Shown here: piece after piece, positions 38,434 through 45,421 of the stretch
Position numbering within the stretch: the first letter of the stretch is position 1
Layout: every line of letters begins with the position of its first letter
From: Chelativorans sp. Marseille-P2723
GTDB lineage: Bacteria; Pseudomonadota; Alphaproteobacteria; Rhizobiales; Rhizobiaceae
Length of the DNA stretch: 64,000 bases
Assembly: GCF_902809845.1 (NCBI RefSeq)
Contig: NZ_CADDWI010000008.1
Location: forward strand, 186,001-250,000
Direction of reading: 5' to 3'
The notes under the pieces: generated by a model
Told to the model about the DNA's origin: nothing
Database searches by the model: none
Seen by the model: the letters and a program-made list of their open reading frames with translations, nothing else
Position numbers and translations under genes: made by a program

Positions 38434-39174
38434 TTAATTATGTTGCAGAAGTCCCGCCAGCATTTGCTCGATTGCCTCTTTTGCGCCGCGCAGCGCTTCC
38501 TCGGAACGCGAGCGTACGACAATCTCAGTCCAGAACTTGTCATCATGGTATTTCGGGTAGGACCCGATGAGGGTCTCCCCGTGAGCCTTCTGGATTTCTG
38601 CCAAGGGCCCGCCGATCGACCCTTCAGGATGAGGGGAGGGTATGGACACGGACAAAAGCTTCGCCCCAGTCCTAAGGGTAGGTATCACATTGTCGAGCAT
38701 GGCCTGGAAGATTGCCGGTACGCCCGCCATCACATGGACATTCTCGATGCGGAAGCCGGGGGCGACGGAGACAGGATTGGTGATAAGTGAGGCGCCCTTG
38801 GGCACCCGCGCCATGCGTTTGCGTGCTTCGGTGAAGGGGATGTCCCGCGCTTTGTAATGCTCTTCCAGCATCCGATATGCTTCCGGATCATAGTCGCAAG
38901 GAACGTCGAAAGCGGCCGCGACAGCCTCCGCGGTGATATCGTCATGGGTAGGGCCGATGCCGCCGGAAGTGAAGACATAGCTGTAGCGCTTGCGGAGCGC
39001 GTTCACCGCCTCTACGATCGCTTCCTTCTCATCGGCGACGATGCGCACTTCCTTCAGGTCGATCCCAACAGCCGTCATCATCACGGCCAGATGGCCGATA
39101 TTCCTGTCCTTTGTGCGGCCGGACAGGATCTCATCACCGATCACCACCATTGCCGCCGTAACGACTTCGCTCAT
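38434..39174 (-). CDS. CinA-like molybdopterin-binding domain protein
   Basis: This 246-residue protein has the MoCF_biosynth fold: AAMVVIGDEILSGRTKDRNI at the start, FTSGGIGPTHDDITAEAVAAAF, and AGVPAIFQAMLDNVIPTL. It covers the N-terminal half of CinA-type proteins and lacks the C-terminal amidohydrolase (PncC) domain. Family members act in pyridine nucleotide repair (ADP-ribose pyrophosphatase) or are of unknown role. ATG 39174 follows GGGAGA at 6 nt; the longer frame to 39288 has no supporting signal. Confidence 0.88.
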   Translation of the reverse strand: MSEVVTAAMVVIGDEILSGRTKDRNIGHLAVMMTAVGIDLKEVRIVADEKEAIVEAVNALRKRYSYVFTSGGIGPTHDDITAEAVAAAFDVPCDYDPEAYRMLEEHYKARDIPFTEARKRMARVPKGASLITNPVSVAPGFRIENVHVMAGVPAIFQAMLDNVIPTLRTGAKLLSVSIPSPHPEGSIGGPLAEIQKAHGETLIGSYPKYHDDKFWTEIVVRSRSEEALRGAKEAIEQMLAGLLQHN

Positions 39175-39339
39175 CGCGTTTCTCCCTTGCAGGCCACAGA
39201 TAACTTGCCGGCTGGCGCGCCGCAATCGGCCATGAATGGTGAACACTGTGTCGGCCAAGATGAGGGTCGCGCTATCCCGGCGGGGCACCTAAGTGAAGCA
39301 GTATGCACCAGGCATCGTTCAATTTCATGAGGAGCAGGA

Positions 39340-39975
39340 ATGACCAGGATATTGGTTCTTTACTATTCGAGTTGGGGGCATATGGAGGCGATGGCGCGTG
39401 CGGCAGCCGACGGCGCACGGGAAGCTGGCGCCCATGTTACCATCAAGCGCGTGCCGGAACTGGTGCCCGAGGACGTCGCGAGGAAGGCAGGCTACAAGCT
39501 TGATCAGGAAGCGCCTATCGCAACGCCCCAGGAACTGGCCGATTATGACGGCTTCATCTTCGGCGTTTCCACCCGTTTCGGCATGATGGCATCGCAAATC
39601 AAGAACTTTCTCGATCAGACCGGGCCGCTGTGGGCAGAAGGAAAGCTGATCGACAAGCCGGCGACAGTGATGACATCGACCGCCACGCAGCATGGCGGAG
39701 CGGAGTTGGCCATTGCCTCGTCCCAGCTCGCCCTTCAGCATCATGGAATGATCATCGTGCCGCTGTCATACGCTTATCAGGGCCAATCCGGCAATGATAC
39801 GGTGCGCGGCGGCGCTCCCTATGGCATGACGACAACGAGCGAGAGCGACGGCTCGCGCTTTCCCTCTGCCCAGGAGCTTGAAGGTGCCAGGTTCCAGGGC
39901 AGGCGGCTGGCCGAAATTACAGTACGCCTGAAGGCCGGCGCAAAGCGGGAAACGGCTGTGAGGGAAGAAGCCTGA
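39340..39975 (+). CDS. wrbA: NAD(P)H:quinone oxidoreductase WrbA
   Basis: This 211-residue flavodoxin-like protein has the FMN P-loop [38 protein letters not shown] and [22 protein letters not shown], all typical of WrbA. It reduces quinones by two electrons and protects against oxidative stress. It starts at ATG 39340 with GAGGAGCAGG upstream and ends in front of a strong bidirectional terminator shared with the convergent porin gene. Confidence 0.95.
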   Translation: MTRILVLYYSSWGHMEAMARAAADGAREAGAHVTIKRVPELVPEDVARKAGYKLDQEAPIATPQELADYDGFIFGVSTRFGMMASQIKNFLDQTGPLWAEGKLIDKPATVMTSTATQHGGAELAIASSQLALQHHGMIIVPLSYAYQGQSGNDTVRGGAPYGMTTTSESDGSRFPSAQELEGARFQGRRLAEITVRLKAGAKRETAVREEA

Positions 39976-40000
39976 TCCTTCTCCTGGCGCTTGATGAGAA

Positions 40001-40035
40001 AAAAAGGGCTGGGCAATCTGCGCCCAGCCCTTTTT
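40001..40035. terminator. Strong bidirectional terminator between wrbA and the porin gene
   Basis: AAAAAGGGCTGGGC, a 7-nt loop, then GCCCAGCCCTTTTT gives a 9-bp GC stem flanked by A5 and T5, so it can stop transcription from both converging genes. Confidence 0.92.
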
Positions 40036-40058
40036 CGCCCCCTCCCACAATGGCGAGA

Positions 40059-40760
40059 TCAAAAACGGAAGTTGACCATCGCCCTTAGTGTGTGGAAGCG
40101 GTAATCTTCGTCTACGAAGATGTCGATGGCGTCATCGCTGAAAACTTCCTCAGATCCAAGATCGACATAGGCGTATTCCGCGCCCAGTGATATCCGGTCC
40201 GTCACGGCGAACTCAAACCCGGCGCCAAGTGTCCAGCCGGTTCGCGTCTGATCCTCATCGAAGAACTCAATGCCGTCTATTGTGATATCCTGTTCGGTCT
40301 TGCCAAAGGCGAAACCTCCATGGACATAGAAGAGCGTGCGGTCCATGGCATGACCGACACGGCCGCGAACGGTGCCGAGATAGTCAAGGTTGGAGTCGAT
40401 ATCTACATCAGCAAGACCAGAGATCGAAATGGATGGTCCGTAGCTGGAGGCAGCTATATCGGCAACCACACCAAAGACGAAATTGCCCGACTGCCAATCA
40501 TAGCCCGCCTGCACGCCGCCGAGAAAGCCACTGGAGGACACGTCTACATCGATGTCTCCCGGGCCGCCAATCTCTCCTGCCGTATACTCCGTCTCGCCGG
40601 TTGCCAGTCCGCCGAACAGACCGACATAGGGACCTTCCCAACTGAACCGCTCCGGCGCGGGCGGCGCAATAGGAGCCGGTTCATAGGTGACCATGTCGGC
40701 AGCTAAAGTTACACCGGCCGAAAAGAAGATAGCCGTAGTTGTCAGTAGTACGCGTTTCAT
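40059..40760 (-). CDS. Omp25/Omp31-like outer-membrane beta-barrel protein
   Basis: This 233-residue protein starts at ATG 40760 (GGAGGG upstream) with a Sec signal peptide (RVLLTTTAIFFSAGVTLAAD). The mature part is an eight-stranded barrel: FSWEGPYVGLFGGLATGE, GGVQAGYDWQSGNFVFGV, TRTGWTLGAGFEFAVTDRIS, SLGAEYAYVDLG and the terminal aromatic strand FHTLRAMVNFRF. This is the porin-like OMP_b-brl family common in Brucella and Mesorhizobium. A 16-bp palindrome lies 60 bp upstream. A proline-rich linker (EPAPIAPPAPERF) follows the signal. Confidence 0.9.
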   Translation of the reverse strand: MKRVLLTTTAIFFSAGVTLAADMVTYEPAPIAPPAPERFSWEGPYVGLFGGLATGETEYTAGEIGGPGDIDVDVSSSGFLGGVQAGYDWQSGNFVFGVVADIAASSYGPSISISGLADVDIDSNLDYLGTVRGRVGHAMDRTLFYVHGGFAFGKTEQDITIDGIEFFDEDQTRTGWTLGAGFEFAVTDRISLGAEYAYVDLGSEEVFSDDAIDIFVDEDYRFHTLRAMVNFRF

Positions 40761-40819
40761 TTTTGGATTTCCCCCTCCAGAGATGCAAAGCACAGTAACA
40801 TGAAGCAAGCATAATTACT

Positions 40820-40835
40820 GTTGTAATATTACAAC
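40820..40835. promoter_or_regulatory. Perfect 16-bp palindrome upstream of the porin gene
   Basis: GTTGTAATATTACAAC is fully self-complementary and lies 60 bp before the porin start codon in an AT-rich promoter stretch. It looks like the operator of a dimeric repressor. Metal-uptake regulators such as Zur use AT-rich palindromes, but I cannot match this one to a known box. Confidence 0.55.
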
Positions 40836-40965
40836 GTTCAGTAGCTCTCTGAGAGTGCGGCATTGGGTGCGGACCGGTTTGCGAAAGAGGGCGGCTGTGC
40901 ATTCCCCGCCTTCGTGCACATTTCCTCTTGCGCAAGCCCCGACAACATGGTGTGTCGGGACAGAT

Positions 40966-41007
40966 GCGGACGTGGCGGAACCGGTAGACGCAAGGGACTT
41001 AAAATCC
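40966..41007 (+). pseudogene. 5' half of an interrupted tRNA-Leu(UAA) gene
   Basis: These 42 bases contain the acceptor 5' strand GCGGACG, the D arm and the anticodon arm 5' side plus loop (GGGACTTAAAATCC), then diverge. The missing 3' half is at 42629-42681. Joined at CTTAAAATCC the halves give an 85-nt tRNA-Leu(UAA) in which every stem pairs: GCGGACG/CGTCCGC, AGGGA/TCCCT, variable arm CGGA/TCCG and T stem GCGGG/CCCGC. The gene is therefore a broken native tRNA. A terminator 32 bases on would end any transcript. Confidence 0.9.
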
Positions 41008-41038
41008 TGTACCGAGAGTTCACGTCAACGAAGTGGAT

Positions 41039-41071
41039 AAACCCAAGGCTATGTCTGTTCTTGGGTTTTTT
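41039..41071 (+). terminator. Terminator just inside the left end of the element
   Basis: AAACCCAAG, a 12-nt loop and CTTGGGTTT followed by TTT form a perfect 9-bp stem with a T-run. It lies 32 bases after the cut in the tRNA and would terminate a transcript started from the old tRNA promoter, yielding an RNA of about 106 nt. Confidence 0.88.
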
Positions 41072-41157
41072 AGTGCCAAAATGTCCCGTTAATCGTGAAC
41101 AATGCGATAGCGCTGTGCCATAGGATAACTACGTCAACAGAGGAAAGGAACCTGCAT

Positions 41158-41517
41158 ATGACCACCAAGACTGAAAAAGACGAGGCGCTGCAAACGCTCA
41201 AGCAATTGAAGCGTTATCTGCACCGTTTCAATCAGTTCGATCCGAAGATGCAGGTCTCCACCATCCTCACCCTCTTGGAGATCGCTGAGGCTGAACTCCT
41301 GAACAAGGCCATTTCCGTCCGGGAGATCGAGCGTAATGTCGGTCTCTTGTCCGGTACCGCCTCTCGCAACGTTTACTACTGGGGCGAGGGTCACAAAGAC
41401 ATGAAGGGTGGCCATGAGATGGTCACCATAGGGTTCGACCCGGAGGATCGCCGCAGGAGGTCCCTGCTAATGACCCCCAAAGGGTGGGCATTCATCAACC
41501 AACTCGTGAAGGCGTGA
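41158..41517 (+). CDS. MarR-like winged-helix protein of the integrative element
   Basis: This 119-residue protein starts at ATG 41158 after GAGGAAAGG. Helical N-terminus (EALQTLKQLKRYLHRFNQF), a helix-turn-helix-like region (MQVSTILTLLEIAEAELLNK; ISVREIERNVGLLSGTASRN) and a wing ending in RRSLLMTPKGWAFINQL suggest a MarR-type DNA-binding fold. It precedes the recombinase by 8 bases, so it may regulate it or act as a directionality factor. No homologue is recognised by name. It is the only intact protein gene in the element. Confidence 0.7.
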   Translation: MTTKTEKDEALQTLKQLKRYLHRFNQFDPKMQVSTILTLLEIAEAELLNKAISVREIERNVGLLSGTASRNVYYWGEGHKDMKGGHEMVTIGFDPEDRRRRSLLMTPKGWAFINQLVKA

Positions 41518-41525
41518 GGTGACAC

Positions 41526-42485
41526 ATGGCCCGACAAAGAGGCAATCGCTGGCAAGCTGATGTGGTAGTTGAGGGGAAACGCAAGCGCGTGTCCTTGCTA
41601 CCAAGGAGGAAGCCGAGAATAATGAGCGTCTGGTCGAGGAGGGACCTAACACCTTCGGAAACAACTAAGTTCGGCCCCTTCGTGGACGAGCAGTTTGAGC
41701 GCATTTGGGGTGAGGCCAAATCCATCAAGTCGATCAGGATGAACCTCGGGGTTATCTATCAATACATCCCGAGGAACACGCTCCTCGTGAACATCACAGA
41801 CTTACGGATCGACGATATGGTCACGAAGATGAAGCGGGACGGGATGGCCAATGGCACCATCAATCGGAAACTCGACAACATCTCAAAGTCGCTCAAGAGA
41901 GCGAAGAAGCTTCGGCTCATCACCCAGTTGCCCGAGATCGAGCGCTTGAAGGAAGGCGCGGGACGCGACCGGCGTTGAACCAGGAGGAGGAGAGGAAGGT
42001 CCTTCCTGTTCTTCCAGCACCACGGCCTGGAGCTTACCGGCGCTCTCGTCCAGTTCCTCCTATACACAGGTGGCCGGGTGAGCGATGCGTACAAGTTGGA
42101 TCGGAGCCACGTCTCCGAGGGAATGGTCACGTTTGTTCAGACTAAGAACGACGAGAACCGCAAGATACCTCTTGCTCCGAAGGCGATGGAAGCATGGCAA
42201 ACTACCTGTCGGCTTACCAATTCCCCGAGGCCCTTCGCAGACCTTCCCAGGTGAACCTTCCGGGACCATTGGAACCGCTGCCGCAATCATCTCGGTATGG
42301 ATGACAATCCTGACTTCGTCCCGCACATGCTTCGGCACACCTGCGCCACACGCCTTATCATCGCGGGTGTTCCCCTGCCTCTCGTCATGAAATGGTTGGG
42401 GCCTAAGTCCATTCAAGTTACGATGCGATATGCCTATCCGGCACCGGATGATCTGGACATCGCAATGAAGGCTCTAGCGGCCTGA
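41526..42485 (+). pseudogene. Tyrosine recombinase (phage integrase), frameshifted
   Basis: Fragments in different frames read as one integrase. The N-terminal arm is MARQRGNRWQADVVVEGKRK, then TKEEAENNERLVEEGPNTF in another frame, then the SAM-like core (FVDEQFERIWGEAKSIKSIR ... KSLKRAKKLRLITQLPEIER). The catalytic domain has TGGRVSDAYKLDRSHVS (first Arg) and HMLRHTCATRLIIAGVPLPL, with final Tyr in VTMRYAYP. I place shifts near 41600, 41665, 41990 and 42195-42250. In-frame stops arise only from the shifts, so decay is probably recent; sequencing error cannot be excluded. As written it cannot make a full recombinase. Confidence 0.85.
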
Positions 42486-42528
42486 CGATAACTGTGCCAA
42501 AGGTGTGCCAGTCTGTGTCATCTGTGAC

Positions 42529-42616
42529 GTGGGCGTGGCGGAACTGGTAGACGCAAGGGGCTTAAAACCCCTCGTCCTTCAAGGACATACGGGTTCGACC
42601 CCCGTCGCCCACACCA
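42529..42616 (+). tRNA. tRNA-Leu(UAA), complete, carried by the element
   Basis: This complete 88-nt class II tRNA includes the encoded CCA. Acceptor GTGGGCG pairs with CGCCCAC; the anticodon arm is AGGGG-CTTAAAA-CCCCT with anticodon TAA (UAA); the variable arm contains TCCTT-CA-AGGA; the T arm is ACGGG-TTCGACC-CCCGT. It differs from the split native tRNA in acceptor, variable and T stems, so it is not a duplicate of it. It decodes UUA (and possibly UUG) and probably replaces the broken native gene. Confidence 0.95.
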
Positions 42617-42628
42617 ACAACTTTCGGT

Positions 42629-42681
42629 CTTAAAATCCCTCGGAGCAATCCGTGCGGGTTCGACTCCCGCCGTCCGCACCA
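42629..42681 (+). pseudogene. 3' half of the interrupted tRNA-Leu(UAA) gene
   Basis: These 53 bases start in the anticodon loop (CTTAAAATCC), then hold the remaining anticodon stem, the variable arm CGGAGCAATCCG, the T arm GCGGG-TTCGACT-CCCGC, the acceptor strand CGTCCGC and ACCA. No 5' half adjoins; the base sequence left of CTTAAAATCC (CAACAACTTTCGGT) belongs to the element. It completes the fragment at 40966-41007. Confidence 0.9.
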
Positions 42682-43144
42682 TGCCTTCATACACTAGCGG
42701 TTTCGCTCCGAGCATGATGCAAGCCCTTATCGCGCGCCGCTTGGTGTAGCTGGTCTGCATTTTCATAAAGTATTACAGCTAGACTTTTACATAATAACTT
42801 AATTTGTTGGTTTGTTTCCTTCTCCTATGCTGAGGGGCGGCGAAGGTGCTGCGGCAGACAGCAGGAGGAGAAGTGATGATGCAACGAATGAAGCGTTGGC
42901 AGACCCTCAGAGCCGGCTGCTACCCCAAGAAGCATCTGCAATAGGCTCCATTTGCGCAGGGTGTTCTGCGTAATCCGAAAAGATGCTGCTGTGGAGCGCG
43001 CTCGATACTTCCAGCTAAGAAGGAACGTCGGGCTGCACCGGAAGGGCGCTCGGGACTCTCGCAGGACCAAGGTCGTTCGGGGGATCGATCCCGTCTCCCC
43101 TGATCATGCAGTGCATGGTTAATAGATTTCAATGGGAACATTGA
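42682..43144 (+). other. Intergenic region with AT-rich promoter and one micro-ORF
   Basis: This 463-bp stretch follows the tRNA remnant. Positions 42760-42830 are AT-rich (TTTTACATAATAACTTAATT), likely a promoter. One micro-ORF (42876-42944) follows a GGAGGAG site. From there to the TadE-like gene I see no further gene or clear repeat. Confidence 0.4.
42876..42944 (+). CDS. Micro-ORF of 22 codons with strong ribosome-binding site
   Basis: ATG 42876 (or ATG 42879) is preceded by CAGGAGGAGAAG at good spacing and encodes MMQRMKRWQTLRAGCYPKKH plus two residues. It is basic and has no membrane helix or repeat codons of an attenuator. It could be a short peptide or chance; no homology is recognised. 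Confidence 0.25.
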   Translation: MMQRMKRWQTLRAGCYPKKHLQ

Positions 43145-43582
43145 ATGCATTCGAGCGTCCTCTTTAAATACTACCGCCGTATGTGTTGCCGCTCAGGAGC
43201 GGCTGCCCTGGAGTTCGCGATCATTGCGCCGATCTTCCTTTTTCTTTTTATGGGAATGGTGGCTTACGGCATTTATTTCGCGGCTATGCATTCGCTCCAG
43301 CAGCTTTCTGCGGATGCCGCACGCATCTCAATAGCCGGAGTGGATAGTCAGGAGCGCCTGATGCTGGTCGAGCGCTTTCTGGAGACCCATGCCAGCGGGT
43401 ACATATTTGTCGATCCGGTGAAGCTCGACGCCGAGATCAGCGACAGCCCCGAAGGTGACCAGTTCACGGTGGCGCTGAACTATGATGCCGGACATTTGCC
43501 GATCTGGGGTCTCTTCAACGATCTGCCATTGCCCGGCAAAGTCATCAGCCGATCGGCGACGATAAGGATCGGGGGGCTTTAG
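43145..43582 (+). CDS. TadE-like pilus assembly protein
   Basis: This 145-residue protein has the TadE N-terminus: a short basic leader (FKYYRRMCCRSG), then AAALEFAIIAPIFLFLFMGM, one membrane helix with the conserved Glu, and a periplasmic C-terminal part. TadE is a pseudopilin of Flp/Tad pili. It is followed at 3 bp by a TadG-like gene. Other tad genes (motor, secretin, major pilin) are not in this window, so these two may serve a separate or incomplete system. Confidence 0.85.
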   Translation: MHSSVLFKYYRRMCCRSGAAALEFAIIAPIFLFLFMGMVAYGIYFAAMHSLQQLSADAARISIAGVDSQERLMLVERFLETHASGYIFVDPVKLDAEISDSPEGDQFTVALNYDAGHLPIWGLFNDLPLPGKVISRSATIRIGGL

Positions 43583-43585
43583 ACC

Positions 43586-45286
43586 GTGGACCGGTTCAAC
43601 GTTCGCGATCCTGTCCGGGACCGTTCCGGTAATGTGGCGATGATGAGCGCTACGCTCCTTTTCGTCGTCATCGCAAGTGCCGCTTTGGCGGTGGACCTGG
43701 GTTCGATCTATTTCGAGCGCCGTGAAGCGCAGGCGCTCACCGACCTTGCCGCGATCACGGCTGCGTCTCACCTGGAAAAGGCGCCCGAGGCGGCGATGGT
43801 GACTTTCACCGACAACCACAAACGCAACATCGTGCTGGTTCGCGATGGCCAAACGCCGGATCCGCTGGAGGTTACGGGCGTAGAGGGCCATTTGTATGTC
43901 GAAACGGGGCGCTATCTTCGTTCCCGCGATATCAAACCGGATTTGCGCTTCTCCGTTGGGGGCGAGCCTGCGAATGCGGTAGAGGTGAGGCTGCGCAAGA
44001 AGCCCAACCTCTATTTCGCTAGCGCCATCCTATCACCGCCGGTCATTGAGACGGTTGCAGTCGCGGCCGTCACCGAGGAGGCAGCCATATCGGTCGGCTC
44101 CCGCCTGGTAAGCATCAATGAGGGCATATTGAACGGCATCTTGGGGGCGCTTCTGGGCACCAACCTTTCGCTGGACGCAATGGATTTCCGCGCGCTCGCC
44201 GATACGGATGTGGACCTTCTGGCCTTTATGAATGCGCTGGCGAGCGAGCTGAAAATTACTGCGGGCACCTATGAAGACGTGCTTGCCGCCCATGCCTCGC
44301 TTGGCATGATAGTGCGTTCGCTCTCGGCGAGCGCGCAAGGTTCCGAAGCCAGGGCGGCGCTGGAGGCAATCCTGGCCTCGCCGGTCGGTGCCGGACTTGC
44401 GGTGCCCCTGTCGTTGCTTGTTGATCTCGGCCCACTCAGCCAGCTTGCGGTCGGACAGGAAAGCGCCGGGCTGAATGCTGCTGTTGGCGCAATGGAGCTT
44501 ATCGGCTCTGCTGCCGCCATTGCCAATCGGGACAACCAGGTTCAGCTTGAATCGGGGTTCGGCCTTCCAGGGCTTGCCAAGGTGACGTTGAAAATCGCGA
44601 TTGGCGAGCCTCCCCTTAATCTGCCCTGGCTTGCCGTCGGGGAGAGGGGAACGATCACCCGTACAGGGCAGACACGCCTTCAATTGAAGGCAGAAATTCT
44701 CGGTTCGGGAGTCCTCAGGGTGATCACGCTGCCGATTTATCTTGAGGTTGGCTATGCGGAGGCCAAGCTGCGTGACCTTGTCTGCGAGGCCGGGCAGGTT
44801 TCGAATGTCGTCGTCGACGCGCGACCCGGGGTTTTCGAAGCCTGGGTCGGAGAGATCAACGAACAGCAGCTCCGAAACTTCAAGGCCCGCCCCGTCCCAC
44901 AGCCGGCGCGGCTGGTGGATCTCGTTGCGGTCCGGATTTCGGGCACGGCGCGGGTAATGTCGGGCAACATGCAGGCGGAGTCCCTGAACTTCGACAGGAA
45001 GGAGATCGAGCGCGGGCAGGTGGAGACGGTGGACTCGCACCACCACCTGCAGCCACTGGTGCAGTCCCTTCTTTCCGAGCTCAGCCTTGATATCGATCTG
45101 CTCGGCCTTGGCCTTGGACTTGGCCGCGGCTCGGTCACATCATTGCTCGGAGAAATACTTTCAGAGGTGACGGAGCCGCTGGACAGCCTTGTTTATGGCC
45201 TTCTGACCGCGCTTGGCGTGCGCGTCGGAGAGGCCGACATTCGCGTCAACGGTTCGTACTGCGGGCGGTCGGTCCTCGTGAATTGA
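43586..45286 (+). CDS. TadG-like protein with N-terminal membrane anchor
   Basis: This 566-residue protein begins with a GTG start (GGGGGG upstream), a basic leader, and one hydrophobic helix after RSGNVAMMSATLLFVVIASA, as in TadG. The rest is extracytoplasmic with regular hydrophobic repeats (SVGSRLVSINEGILNGILGA; GLGLGRGSVTSLLGEILSEV) and no evident von Willebrand A domain of the longer TadG type. The end has INVNGSYCGRSVLVN-like text (DIRVNGSYCGRSVLVN). It lies 3 bp after the TadE-like gene and is probably co-transcribed. Confidence 0.8.
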   Translation: MDRFNVRDPVRDRSGNVAMMSATLLFVVIASAALAVDLGSIYFERREAQALTDLAAITAASHLEKAPEAAMVTFTDNHKRNIVLVRDGQTPDPLEVTGVEGHLYVETGRYLRSRDIKPDLRFSVGGEPANAVEVRLRKKPNLYFASAILSPPVIETVAVAAVTEEAAISVGSRLVSINEGILNGILGALLGTNLSLDAMDFRALADTDVDLLAFMNALASELKITAGTYEDVLAAHASLGMIVRSLSASAQGSEARAALEAILASPVGAGLAVPLSLLVDLGPLSQLAVGQESAGLNAAVGAMELIGSAAAIANRDNQVQLESGFGLPGLAKVTLKIAIGEPPLNLPWLAVGERGTITRTGQTRLQLKAEILGSGVLRVITLPIYLEVGYAEAKLRDLVCEAGQVSNVVVDARPGVFEAWVGEINEQQLRNFKARPVPQPARLVDLVAVRISGTARVMSGNMQAESLNFDRKEIERGQVETVDSHHHLQPLVQSLLSELSLDIDLLGLGLGLGRGSVTSLLGEILSEVTEPLDSLVYGLLTALGVRVGEADIRVNGSYCGRSVLVN

Positions 45287-45421
45287 TAGCTTGCCGTGGC
45301 CAAAAGGGTGAAATATCAAACTGGAGGGCAGGAAATTCTGCTGTGCCGTTCCTGTCTTACAGGGAGGGTGAGCCGTTCCAAGTGGCTTTCACAGGCGTCG
45401 TTTTTATAGGGGGCAATTGAC

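Larger units (their letters stand above)
40998..42638 (+). mobile_element. Small tRNA-carrying integrative element inserted in the anticodon loop of tRNA-Leu(UAA)
   Basis: A 1,631-bp unit lies between two copies of CTTAAAATCC (40998-41007 and 42629-42638), the presumed recombination core. It contains, in order, a terminator hairpin, a winged-helix gene, a frameshifted tyrosine recombinase and a complete tRNA-Leu(UAA) 12 bp before the right core. Integrase next to one end and a tRNA-gene core fit a site-specific integrative element or prophage remnant. Unlike usual tRNA integrations it does not restore the split gene's 3' end but brings a full replacement. The octamer GTGCCAAA occurs near both ends (41073-41080; 42494-42501), possibly integrase arm sites. 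Confidence 0.85.

Noticed and set aside
40998-42638. Group I intron in tRNA-Leu(UAA), since such introns sit in this same anticodon loop
   Set aside because: The insert is 1.6 kb with a recombinase, ends in T rather than the required G before the 3' exon, carries a whole tRNA and has flanking direct repeats. These fit site-specific integration.
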